Source of the DNA: Treponema_I sp045631425
Lineage (GTDB): Bacteria; Spirochaetota; Spirochaetia; Treponematales; Treponemataceae
Direction of reading: 5' to 3'
Assembly: GCA_045631425.1 (NCBI GenBank)
Contig: JAZQUR010000117.1
Span: 1 to 14,681 of the forward strand
DNA length: 14,681 bases
Shown here: piece after piece, positions 7,482-14,567 of the stretch
Layout: each line of letters begins with the position of its first letter
How positions within the stretch are numbered: position 1 is the first letter of the stretch
Made by a program: the position numbers and the translations under genes
Notes under the pieces: generated by a model
What the model saw: only the letters and a program-made list of their open reading frames with translations
What the model was told of the DNA's origin: nothing
Database searches by the model: none

Positions 7482-7524
7482 AAAAAAAAGGTGGTTAATG
7501 AGTTCTTCACACATTCAACCACCT
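7482..7524 (-). terminator. Intrinsic terminator of the 7543-9060 gene
   Basis: AGGTGGTT (7489-7496) is complementary to AACCACCT (7517-7524). The inner pair AATG/CATT extends the stem across a one-base bulge. On the minus strand the stem runs straight into eight U residues (A-run 7482-7489). It lies 18 bases beyond the stop codon and separates this gene from recQ. Confidence 0.85.
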
Positions 7525-7542
7525 GTTATCAAAAAATAAATC

Positions 7543-9060
7543 CTACAAATACATCTGCATTAAGGAAACAAATAAGTAGATTTTCTTGTATAAATCCACA
7601 CCCATATTTTTGATAGGGATTTCAGCAAATCTGTCGATTTCCTTCCAGTTTATAAGCATTTCAGGACGTTGTTTTTCGTGGTCTTCCAAAAGTGCTTTGA
7701 TTGTTTTTCCAACAACTATAAGGCGTTTTGAAGATTCTGTAACAAGATCTTTTGCATCTGTGTTTACATCATCAAGTAGAGATGTCATAACTTTTTGTGC
7801 TTCCACATCTCTATCCACACGGATGATATAGTTTTTGAATTTTGTACCATATTCACCATCTTCACCAAGTCGATTATCAAATGTAGTAATCAAATCAGAA
7901 GTTTCCAACAAAGCGTTGTAGGCATCTGAAAGAGGTGAGGCGAGAGCAGTAGTTGTCCATTTTCCGCGAACAAGAACTAAATCACAAAAATCCCGTAAAT
8001 CCTTTTTGATATAATCAATTAGGAAAGCTTTTAAGAAATTCAATGGAGCTGCATATTTGTAACCTGCAAGGCGTTTTTTTGTAAATGCGATGCCATTGTT
8101 TTCTGTATAATTTTTTAGACGAACAACATTCTCATTTCCAAAAATATCTACAACTAACTGAGATTTTTTGTCATCTTTTTGTTGTTTTTCTAGTTTTTTA
8201 ATTGTCTTTTCTGCTGAGTCTTTGATTTTTTCGTAGTAAGGTTCAGCAATTCTTTCTAATTTTGGGTTTTCCACTACTTTATAATTTGGATCGCTTGAAG
8301 AAAGCTGAATCAACATTTCAAGAATATTGCTAACGCGCATATCCTTTACACGTGCGAGAATTTTGTTCCAAACATTTGGAGTAATTGGAGTAACACCACG
8401 ATTCTGCTTTAGCATATCAAAAACATCATTCCACAAAAGATTGTCCAATGGAATAGCGTATGCAACAGAAACAAACTCTTTTAAGTCATCTGTAATGTAT
8501 TCTGCGTTGATATTGTCAAAGCGAGGCGAACCAGAAAATTCCCGTTCACGTATAGATGAGTCAAACTTTTTAAGCAAAAAGTAGTAGTCGTAGCTAACAA
8601 AAGCAAAAAAAACAATTAAGCGTGTGTAAAGTGCATCAATTTTTGTAACTACTTCTGGAGTAAAGAAAGCTGTTAAAACTTCTAAATCAGTTTTTGTTTT
8701 TTCTTTTAATTGATCAAAAGAAAGAGTTTTTGCACCTTCAATAATTTTGTCTTCACTTAAATTTTCAACTGCTTCATGTTGTTTTTCTTGAAAATAAAAG
8801 TTTACAGCCCAATTTTTAAAGATTTCCTTGTTTTGAGTGTTTAGAAATAAAGTTTGAGCTTGGCTTGTAGCTTTGTAAATATCATAAAAATACTTTGCAA
8901 AAGGAGCTGTGATTTCTCCTGAAGAAGTTTTATAAAATTTGTATTTTGATTTTGCTACTGTTTTACCAATGAGTTTTAATTGTCGTTTTTTTTCTGCTAG
9001 AGGATCTGAAGATCTAAAAAACGAAGAAAACAATTTTTGAAAGAAATTTTCATCTGCCAT
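7543..9060 (-). CDS. Hypothetical protein, probable spirochaete-restricted family (DUF5312-like)
   Basis: The 505-residue product has no signal peptide. It is Lys/Asp/Phe-rich and largely helical. From memory the segment about residues 335-405 (LKNFLIDYIKK-type and LVLVRGKWTT-type motifs) and the N-terminus (ENFFQKLFSSFF) resemble a treponemal protein family of unknown function (DUF5312-type); I could not check this. Around residues 285-298 is a charged Lys/Gln stretch (KKLEKQQKDDKKS). The C-terminal 40 residues contain hydrophobic helices (YKKIYLFVSLMQMYL), perhaps for membrane or protein contact. ATG 9060 is the first start; no ribosome-binding site precedes it. The gene is monocistronic, with a good promoter upstream and a strong terminator downstream. 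Its function cannot be inferred. Confidence 0.88.
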   Translation of the reverse strand: MADENFFQKLFSSFFRSSDPLAEKKRQLKLIGKTVAKSKYKFYKTSSGEITAPFAKYFYDIYKATSQAQTLFLNTQNKEIFKNWAVNFYFQEKQHEAVENLSEDKIIEGAKTLSFDQLKEKTKTDLEVLTAFFTPEVVTKIDALYTRLIVFFAFVSYDYYFLLKKFDSSIREREFSGSPRFDNINAEYITDDLKEFVSVAYAIPLDNLLWNDVFDMLKQNRGVTPITPNVWNKILARVKDMRVSNILEMLIQLSSSDPNYKVVENPKLERIAEPYYEKIKDSAEKTIKKLEKQQKDDKKSQLVVDIFGNENVVRLKNYTENNGIAFTKKRLAGYKYAAPLNFLKAFLIDYIKKDLRDFCDLVLVRGKWTTTALASPLSDAYNALLETSDLITTFDNRLGEDGEYGTKFKNYIIRVDRDVEAQKVMTSLLDDVNTDAKDLVTESSKRLIVVGKTIKALLEDHEKQRPEMLINWKEIDRFAEIPIKNMGVDLYKKIYLFVSLMQMYL

Positions 9061-9069
9061 AATTTATAT

Positions 9070-9098
9070 ATTATGTGATAAAACCTAAGGATTTTCAA
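9070..9098 (-). promoter_or_regulatory. Promoter of the 7543-9060 gene, very short leader
   Basis: On the minus strand TTGAAA (9098-9093) and CATAAT (9075-9070) are exactly 17 bases apart, five of six matches each. A start seven bases on (about 9063) leaves a leader of only two or three bases before ATG 9060. That fits the missing ribosome-binding site. Confidence 0.5.
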
Positions 9099-9184
9099 TA
9101 GAATTCACATGGTTTTCTAATGAAAACGTAACACTTTTTTTCTATAAAATGGTTAGAATTAATTAGATTTAATTCAAAAAAGGG

Positions 9185-9212
9185 TTTGCATAAAGTTTGA
9201 AATTTGTATAAT
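9185..9212 (+). promoter_or_regulatory. Candidate promoter of the GGDEF-EAL gene
   Basis: A perfect TATAAT at 9207-9212 is preceded by TTTGCA (9185-9190) at 16 bases. The resulting leader would be about 100 bases. It contains a small dyad, TGTAA-AATA-TTACA (9225-9238), which could be an operator or hairpin. Confidence 0.45.
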
Positions 9213-9321
9213 ATTAAGAAAATCTGTAAAATATTACAAATACAGATAATTTTTCCTTTCCTAATATTATGTAAAAATCAGTAAATCAAACAAAAATATT
9301 AATTTTCAGGTTGGAGAAGAA

Positions 9322-11121
9322 ATGATAGAGTGCTCAGTTTATAAAAATATTGTATCAAATTTGTCTGAATCAGTTGTTTTGGTAAAACCTCTTTATACAG
9401 AGAACAATATACAGGATTTTTCGATACTATATTTTAATAAACAGTTTGAAAAAATCGTTTCAAATGTAAAGGAAAACGATAATCTTTCATTTTTAACAAG
9501 AGATTTCTCATCTGAAGTTGATTTAGTTTTTTTTGGAAAACTTGCATTCCTATCAAATGAAAACAGCAATAAAGTATTTTTCTCTAAAAATCAAAATATT
9601 TGGTTACGTGCAAATTTTACAAAAATCCAAGATGATATTTTGATGATTACATTTCAAGATGTATCAAAATTCATGGAAAAAGAAGATTTGCTAAAAAAAC
9701 AAAACGAACGATTAGCATCAATCTCTGAAGAATTGTTTATGTCAAAGCAATCTTTGCGTATTGAACTTGATAAAATCGAAAATCTAAATAAAGAGCTTGA
9801 ACATCTTGCATATTATGATAAATTAACAGAAATCCCAAATCGTGTAAAAATGATGCATGATTTGGAAATAATGATAAAAAATGCTTCTGAAAATGGTGTA
9901 AAAGCTGGAATTATGGTTATCGACGTGGATAACCTAAAAAAAGTAAATGATTCTCTTGGTCACAGTGCTGGAGACGAGTTGCTTCAACGAACTGCAAATA
10001 TTTTATCTACAATTTGTAATAACGATATTTCTGTTTATCGCTTCGGTGGAGATGAATTTCTGTTAGCTGTAAACAACGCATATTCAAAGGATTTTATGTG
10101 TACAGTTGGGGATATTGTTCTTGAAGAATTGAATAAGGTAAATATCCAAATTTCTGCTGGTATTGCTATGTATCCTGCTGACACATCAAAACTTGATGAA
10201 CTTTTTCAATATGCTGATATGGCAATGTATGAAGTGAAAAAAAGAGGTAAAAACTCAGTTTGCTTTTTCCATCAAGTAATGCAAAAGAAATTTGTAGAAC
10301 GAATTTGTCTTGAAAATAAATTAACAAACGCTATTGATACAAGTTGTTTGGAATTATACTTTCAACCACAAGTTGACATTACAACTATGCGTCTTCGTGG
10401 ATTTGAAGCTTTGATTCGTTGGTACGATGAGGAGTTGGGATGGATTCATCCAGAGCAATTTATCCCAATGGCAGAAGAATCAAAGTTAATTATTCCACTT
10501 GGGGATTGGGTTTTGGATCAGTCTTGCTATTATCTTTCAAAATGGCAACGCGAATATGATTTCCAAGGAATTATGTCTGTAAATGTTTCTCCAATTCAGC
10601 TAAAAAATCCAACATTTTTGTTTGATTTAAGTTCTGCAATTCGTCGTTACAGAGTTGATCCTCGCAAAATCGAAATTGAAATCACAGAAGGAATTTTCAT
10701 TGATAATATTGATGATACAGTGGCTCTTCTTACTCGTATCAAAGAGTTAGGTGTTGGAATTTCTTTGGATGATTTTGGAACTGGATATTCATCTTTAAGT
10801 TATTTGCAAGTATTGCCCTTGACTACTTTAAAAATTGATAAATCATTTATCGCAAATATTACATCTGAAGAAAGCAAAGAAGCTGATATTACCAATGCTA
10901 TTGTTTCATTGGTTTCAAAAATGGGATTAGATACAATTGCAGAAGGTGTTGAAAATCCTGAGCAGTTAAAAGTTCTTGAAGCTATAAATTGTAAAAATAC
11001 ACAAGGATTTTTGATGGGAAAACCAATGCCAGCTAGCTTGTGCGAAAGAATGCTTTCTGGAGATGAAACAGCTGTTTTGCGTTCTGAAAATTGTACTGGG
11101 GATTTATTATATAAAATTTAA
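9322..11121 (+). CDS. PAS-GGDEF-EAL cyclic-di-GMP turnover protein
   Basis: This 599-residue cytoplasmic protein should make or degrade the second messenger c-di-GMP. A PAS-like sensor spans about residues 1-112 and a coiled-coil linker 115-162. The diguanylate cyclase domain (about 163-325) has an intact GGDEF at 242-246. The phosphodiesterase domain (about 330-580) has EAL at 362-364, NVSP, EITEG, DDFGTGYSS at 483-491, KIDKSF, AEGVE and QGFLMG, all present, so hydrolysis is expected. The inhibitory RxxD site normally five residues before GGDEF is absent (NNDI there), so product inhibition at that site is unlikely. ATG 9322 follows GGAGAAGA at 9313-9320. No membrane span or phospho-receiver domain is present; the PAS domain would sense a cytoplasmic cue. 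In spirochaetes c-di-GMP governs motility and host adaptation. Net activity cannot be read from sequence. Confidence 0.95.
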   Translation: MIECSVYKNIVSNLSESVVLVKPLYTENNIQDFSILYFNKQFEKIVSNVKENDNLSFLTRDFSSEVDLVFFGKLAFLSNENSNKVFFSKNQNIWLRANFTKIQDDILMITFQDVSKFMEKEDLLKKQNERLASISEELFMSKQSLRIELDKIENLNKELEHLAYYDKLTEIPNRVKMMHDLEIMIKNASENGVKAGIMVIDVDNLKKVNDSLGHSAGDELLQRTANILSTICNNDISVYRFGGDEFLLAVNNAYSKDFMCTVGDIVLEELNKVNIQISAGIAMYPADTSKLDELFQYADMAMYEVKKRGKNSVCFFHQVMQKKFVERICLENKLTNAIDTSCLELYFQPQVDITTMRLRGFEALIRWYDEELGWIHPEQFIPMAEESKLIIPLGDWVLDQSCYYLSKWQREYDFQGIMSVNVSPIQLKNPTFLFDLSSAIRRYRVDPRKIEIEITEGIFIDNIDDTVALLTRIKELGVGISLDDFGTGYSSLSYLQVLPLTTLKIDKSFIANITSEESKEADITNAIVSLVSKMGLDTIAEGVENPEQLKVLEAINCKNTQGFLMGKPMPASLCERMLSGDETAVLRSENCTGDLLYKI

Positions 11122-11137
11122 TCAATATTTTTTTCTT

Positions 11138-11172
11138 GGGGATAGAATATTTATCCCCGTTTATAATTTTTC
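11138..11172 (+). terminator. Probable terminator after the GGDEF-EAL gene
   Basis: GGGGATA (11138-11144) pairs with TATCCCC (11152-11158) across a seven-base loop. The T-rich tail is interrupted (GTTTATAATTTTT), which lowers confidence in efficiency. It sits 16 bases past the stop codon. Confidence 0.55.
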
Positions 11173-11233
11173 TAGAATGTGCTAAAATCTCAGTGACTCA
11201 CGAGAGTGCACAAAAATCATTTTGGGAAAAATT

Positions 11234-12247
11234 ATGGAATTGTTACCAAATCAAGTATCACCTTATTATACAAATTTACTAAACAATCTTGCTTTTGCTG
11301 CAGCTAGTTCCAACGAAAATCTTGAAGAACGCCAAGAAGCGGCCGCTTTTTTTGCAGCAATAAATCGTCAGTGTACGACCTCAAAGGCAGAAGAACATGT
11401 TGAAGCCAACGAACTTTCTGATCCCCTTGGGGCAAAGTTGTATCAAAAAACTGACAGATTAGTTCATCAGTATAAAAATCGATGTTTGCTATTAACAACT
11501 TCCAAATGTTTTACTTATTGCAGATTTTGTTTTCGTCGTTCTTTTGCTGGGCAGGGAACAGGTTTTATTAATTCGGCTGAAATGCAGGAAGTGTCTGATT
11601 ATCTTGGAGCTCATCCAGAAATTAAGGAGATTTTGATTTCCGGTGGCGACCCAATGACTGGCTCCGATCAAAAACTCAATGCTTTGTTTTACGCTATTAG
11701 AAAAGCTCGGCCGGGAATCCTTATTCGTTTGTGTACTCGTTCCCCGATTTTTGCACCAGAGCGATTTACTCCAGAAACTATTGCATTGCTAAAAAAATAT
11801 GCGCCTCTTTGGATTATTCCTCACATAAATCATCCTGCTGAAATCTCGGAAAAATGGTCGAAAAAAACTTTTGACTTGTTAAATCAATTTGTGCAAAACG
11901 GAATCCCTGTGCAATCACAAACAGTTTTGCTACGTGGCATAAATGATGATGTAAAAACTTTAACAACTCTTTTTGAGAATTTGGTTTTCATGGGGATAAA
12001 ACCAGGATATTTGTTTCAAACTGATTTAGCAGAAGGAACTTCGCATTTTAGAGTGCCTTTGGAAAGGGGAAAAGGCTTGTATCTTGAGTTGAAAAAAGAG
12101 CTTTCTGGGCTTTCGCTTCCAGTTTATGCTGTAGATTTACCTGGTGGTGGCGGAAAAGTGAATATCATGGCTACAGATTTTGTGAAGGATGGGGAAAACT
12201 GGAAAACTGTGGATGCTAACGGTAAGGAATGGTTTTATCCAGTTTAA
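11234..12247 (+). CDS. KamA-family radical SAM/PLP aminomutase (lysine 2,3-aminomutase-like)
   Basis: The enzyme family uses a [4Fe-4S] cluster, S-adenosylmethionine and PLP to move an amino group between adjacent carbons, typically L-lysine to beta-lysine. The cluster motif is C92-FTY-C96-RF-C99, followed by SGGDPM and the C-terminal PGGGGK with K308 in the PLP-lysine position. At 337 residues it is closer to EpmB, which makes (R)-beta-lysine for modification of elongation factor P, than to the roughly 416-residue clostridial catabolic enzyme. No EpmA, EF-P or lysine fermentation gene is nearby, so the role is open. The frame extends to TTG 11222, but GGGA at 11224-11227 lies six bases before ATG 11234, which I prefer. 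An imperfect dyad around 11193-11211 lies in its short upstream region. Probably monocistronic. Confidence 0.9.
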   Translation: MELLPNQVSPYYTNLLNNLAFAAASSNENLEERQEAAAFFAAINRQCTTSKAEEHVEANELSDPLGAKLYQKTDRLVHQYKNRCLLLTTSKCFTYCRFCFRRSFAGQGTGFINSAEMQEVSDYLGAHPEIKEILISGGDPMTGSDQKLNALFYAIRKARPGILIRLCTRSPIFAPERFTPETIALLKKYAPLWIIPHINHPAEISEKWSKKTFDLLNQFVQNGIPVQSQTVLLRGINDDVKTLTTLFENLVFMGIKPGYLFQTDLAEGTSHFRVPLERGKGLYLELKKELSGLSLPVYAVDLPGGGGKVNIMATDFVKDGENWKTVDANGKEWFYPV

Positions 12248-12248
12248 T

Positions 12249-12282
12249 ATCGTATACAAAAGTAGACTTTTATGTGTTGATA
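12249..12282 (+). repeat. Imperfect hairpin after the kamA-like gene
   Basis: AAAAG (12259-12263) and CTTTT are separated by a four-base loop. Outer bases, including TATC and GATA, pair imperfectly with wobbles and mismatches. No T-tract follows directly. It may slow polymerase or protect the mRNA end, but is not a convincing terminator. Confidence 0.3.
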
Positions 12283-12420
12283 TTGTATAAAAAAATGTAC
12301 AGTTTTTCTTTGTTCATGTCTAAAAATTTATACTATTAGATTCTTTTATGATTTGATTTAGAGATTTACGTTTTTTTTGCAAAAAATTTGGTTTTTTTAT
12401 TTTATTGTATTATAAGCAAC

Positions 12421-12451
12421 TTTGTAAAATTTGTTTTAATTTTGTAAAATT
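12421..12451 (+). repeat. Tandem 11-base direct repeat upstream of the sigma-54 promoter
   Basis: TTTGTAAAATT occurs at 12421-12431 and again at 12441-12451, exactly 20 bases apart, about two helical turns. The second copy ends nine bases before the -24 element. This spacing would place two bound proteins on the same DNA face. AT-rich chance repetition cannot be excluded. Confidence 0.45.
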
Positions 12452-12460
12452 ATTTAAAAA

Positions 12461-12478
12461 TTGGCATAGTTTTTGCAT
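12461..12478 (+). promoter_or_regulatory. Sigma-54 (RpoN) -24/-12 promoter of the sigma factor gene
   Basis: TTGGCATAGTTTTTGCAT at 12461-12478 fits the RpoN consensus YTGGCACG-N4-TTGCW, with GG (12463-12464) and GC (12475-12476) at the required spacing of 12 between the key G and C. Only the CG after TGGCA deviates (TA). The predicted start is near 12488, giving a leader of about 30 bases that still contains the ribosome-binding site. It would need an AAA+ enhancer-binding activator. No other such site was seen in the intergenic regions. Confidence 0.75.
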
Positions 12479-12518
12479 ATCTTTTTCTAGATTTTAAATT
12501 TGTTAAGGTATGAAAAAA

Positions 12519-13328
12519 ATGGAAACAATGGCTTATAAACAGTATGTAAAACAAATTCTTAAGTACCCACTAATGTCTTTTGAAGAAGAAGTTGAACATT
12601 CAAAACTTATTCAAAAGGGGGATAACACAGCAAAAATGCGCTTTATTCAGTCAAATTTGCGCTTGGTTGTAAGTGTTGCTAAAAAATACCAAAATCCCTA
12701 TTTATCAATTATGGATTTAATCCAAGAAGGAAATATTGGGTTATTAACCGCTGTTTCAAAATATCACTACTCTTATAACACACGTTTTTCAACTTACGCT
12801 TATCCTTGGATTGCACAATCTATAAGCCGATATATTCGCAATAAAACAGGGCAAATTATTTTACCACACAGAAAAGAAGAACTTGTTAGAAAGGTTCACT
12901 CTGCAAGATTGGTGCTTTTCCAAAATCTCGGACGCGAACCTTCTGATGAAGAACTTGCAGAAGAATTATCTTTAACTGTGGAAGCTATTAAAAATATCAA
13001 CTTTTATTCATATTCTTTTGTAAGCATTGATTCTGAAAGTGATGAAGGAAGTGGTTTTTGTCTTGGGGATGCTATTCCAGACTATTCATTTTCTCCAGAA
13101 GAAAATTTCTTTGTGAATGAAGAAAAGCAAGATATTCATGAAATGATTAGCCGCTTACCTGAAATCGAACAAAAAGTTATCAAGTATCGATATAATTTTG
13201 AAAATGATAAAAAAGCAAAAACACTTCGTCAGATTGGAGAAGAACTTGGAGTTTCTGCTGAAACAATTAGACAAGTTGAAATGAGAGCGGTAAAACATCT
13301 TCGTCAGGAAGCTTATTCTGCTGGTTAA
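12519..13328 (+). CDS. Alternative RNA polymerase sigma factor, sigma-70 family (regions 1.2-4)
   Basis: The product (269 residues) directs RNA polymerase to a promoter subset. Region 1.2 is short, region 2 includes NLRLVVSVAKKY, LMDLIQEGNIGLL-type core-binding sequence and FSTYAYPWIAQSISRYI (region 2.3-2.4), region 3 includes GREPSDEELAEEL, and region 4 ends in a helix-turn-helix TLRQIGEELGVSAETIRQVE. Region 1.1 is absent, so it is not the housekeeping sigma. In E. coli sigma-70 terms W433 is replaced by P96 and T440 by S103, while Q437 is kept (Q100); in the -35 helix R584 becomes A247 and R586 T249, while E585 and Q589 are kept. Promoter choice should therefore differ. The frame also has ATG 12510, but TTAAGG (12503-12508) is one base from it and ten from ATG 12519, so I prefer the latter. 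Transcription probably depends on sigma-54. Single-gene unit ending in a terminator. Confidence 0.92.
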   Translation: METMAYKQYVKQILKYPLMSFEEEVEHSKLIQKGDNTAKMRFIQSNLRLVVSVAKKYQNPYLSIMDLIQEGNIGLLTAVSKYHYSYNTRFSTYAYPWIAQSISRYIRNKTGQIILPHRKEELVRKVHSARLVLFQNLGREPSDEELAEELSLTVEAIKNINFYSYSFVSIDSESDEGSGFCLGDAIPDYSFSPEENFFVNEEKQDIHEMISRLPEIEQKVIKYRYNFENDKKAKTLRQIGEELGVSAETIRQVEMRAVKHLRQEAYSAG

Positions 13329-13351
13329 TTTACTTCGTTTTTAAAAAACGG

Positions 13352-13411
13352 AAAAAAAGATGAGTCAAAGGGTAAGTGAAACAGCCCTTGACTCATCTAT
13401 AAGGTTTTTTT
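13352..13411. terminator. Bidirectional intrinsic terminator between the sigma gene and the lipoprotein gene
   Basis: GATGAGTCAAAGGG (13359-13372) pairs with CCCTTGACTCATC (13385-13397), 13 pairs with one bulged A. An A-run at 13352-13358 supplies the U-tract for the minus-strand gene, and a T-run (13405-13411) serves the plus strand, though seven bases from the stem. It stands between two convergent genes. Confidence 0.85.
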
Positions 13412-13420
13412 GCTTATCTG

Positions 13421-14404
13421 TTAGAAACTTAGTTGGCACATAATTGGTAAGTGATCCGAATATCCTTTCCCTGTTCGCACAGAATATTTAATTGGATATC
13501 CATTTTCGTCAGTATAATCAGAAATTGTGCTAAAACTCAAAAATGAAACGTTTTCCGAAAGAAAGAAATGATCGATTTTATTCCATTCTTCGTTATAAAC
13601 GTAAGAGCCATTTTCATTTGAAAGCAACCATGGATTATTTAATTCTAGAAAATCTTGTTCTTCAGGATTAAAATTTCGCAGAACAACCTTATTTGATATT
13701 TTATTAATCTTGAATTCAGTCAATTCTCTGTTAAAATCACCACAAGCTACAATTTGTTTGTTATCCGCATTTAAAATACAAGAAGTCAGTAAACTTTCTT
13801 GCAAATCACGCCAGATCTCGCTTTCTTCTTCACCACCAGACTTCGATTTCCAATGACAAACAAACAACGAGAAAACACTCTGATTTTTTGTATAAGCCGA
13901 CACTTCCAAAATTGGTCTTAGTTCAGGTTGAGTTTCATAATTCCTAAAATCAATATTGTGAAGCTTTACATTTTCCAAAGGATACTTAGAAATCACGCCA
14001 CAACCAAAAACACCTCCTTCATTTTTTGCAAAACAAGCATACTTGTATTTTCCACCTTTCACTGAGCGAGTACTCAAGTTATTTGAAATATCCTGCAAAA
14101 TATTTACATTTTCTACTTCTACAAAAGCATAAATATCCGCATCTTGTTCTTCTATAAAATCACAAAGCCTATCAATTCGAGTTTGATACTTTTCTTTTGA
14201 CCATTTGCTTTTGCTTCCCTTAAATTCGTCATATTCAGTGCCCTCAGTTACAGAATCAAAAAATGTTTGCAAATTCCAGCTAATAATTGTGCATTCACTT
14301 TGCTTTATCACTTCTTGAGACGATAAAATGTTGCATCCAAAAAATGTCCATATCAAAGTCAAAAAAAACAAACTTTGAAAAATTTTACAAAAAACTCTTT
14401 TCAT
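13421..14404 (-). CDS. Lipoprotein of the endonuclease/exonuclease/phosphatase (EEP) fold
   Basis: This is a secreted, probably lipid-anchored, metal-dependent phosphodiesterase: a nuclease or a phosphatase of the DNase I-like fold. The N-terminus MKRVFCKIFQ plus a hydrophobic stretch ends in FFGC, giving a lipidated Cys24. Catalytic signatures appear in order: SWNLQTF (N44), FVEVEN (Glu, 96-98), CHWKS (H184), GDFN (D223, N225), KIDHFFLS (D278, H279) and YSDHLP (D317, H318), so the active site looks complete. The mature protein is about 300 residues, normal for the family. The frame extends to TTG 14419, but GGGAG at 14417-14413 is eight bases before ATG 14404, supporting that start. It is convergent with the sigma gene and divergent from the next lipoprotein gene. 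Nucleic acid scavenging at the cell surface is plausible; sphingomyelinase-like or inositol phosphatase activity cannot be excluded. Confidence 0.9.
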   Translation of the reverse strand: MKRVFCKIFQSLFFLTLIWTFFGCNILSSQEVIKQSECTIISWNLQTFFDSVTEGTEYDEFKGSKSKWSKEKYQTRIDRLCDFIEEQDADIYAFVEVENVNILQDISNNLSTRSVKGGKYKYACFAKNEGGVFGCGVISKYPLENVKLHNIDFRNYETQPELRPILEVSAYTKNQSVFSLFVCHWKSKSGGEEESEIWRDLQESLLTSCILNADNKQIVACGDFNRELTEFKINKISNKVVLRNFNPEEQDFLELNNPWLLSNENGSYVYNEEWNKIDHFFLSENVSFLSFSTISDYTDENGYPIKYSVRTGKGYSDHLPIMCQLSF

Positions 14405-14481
14405 AACACATACTCCCAAAATCAGATAGAATGTTTCTAAAAACCTTACATATATATCATTACAAAAAGTTTTAAAAATTT

Positions 14482-14532
14482 TAAAAAATCTACAAAAAAA
14501 AATTAATAAAAAATAAAAAAATCTGTTACTAT
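14482..14532 (+). promoter_or_regulatory. Candidate promoter with upstream A-tracts for the 14568 lipoprotein
   Basis: An extended -10, TG-T-TACTAT (14524-14532), lies about 35 bases before the start codon. It is preceded by phased A-tracts at about 14483-14520 of the kind that act as UP elements or curved DNA. No -35 hexamer is visible. TATAAA at 14532-14537 is an alternative -10. Confidence 0.35.
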
Positions 14533-14567
14533 ATAAATATCAAACTATCTGATAAAAAGAGGAAAAA

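Noticed and set aside
966..9060. Possible paralogy between the 476- and 505-residue unknown proteins
   Set aside because: Both are helical and lysine-rich, but reading their C-terminal halves side by side showed no shared motif in order.
11193..11211. Dyad GTGACTC/GAGTGCAC upstream of the kamA-like gene as an operator
   Set aside because: Only three plus three pairs hold around an internal mismatch; too weak to list as a site.
12371..12386. Palindrome of T-run, GC and A-run as a terminator after the kamA-like gene
   Set aside because: It is nearly pure A/T with one GC step, too weak as an RNA stem, and over 120 bases past the stop; it is more likely curved DNA.
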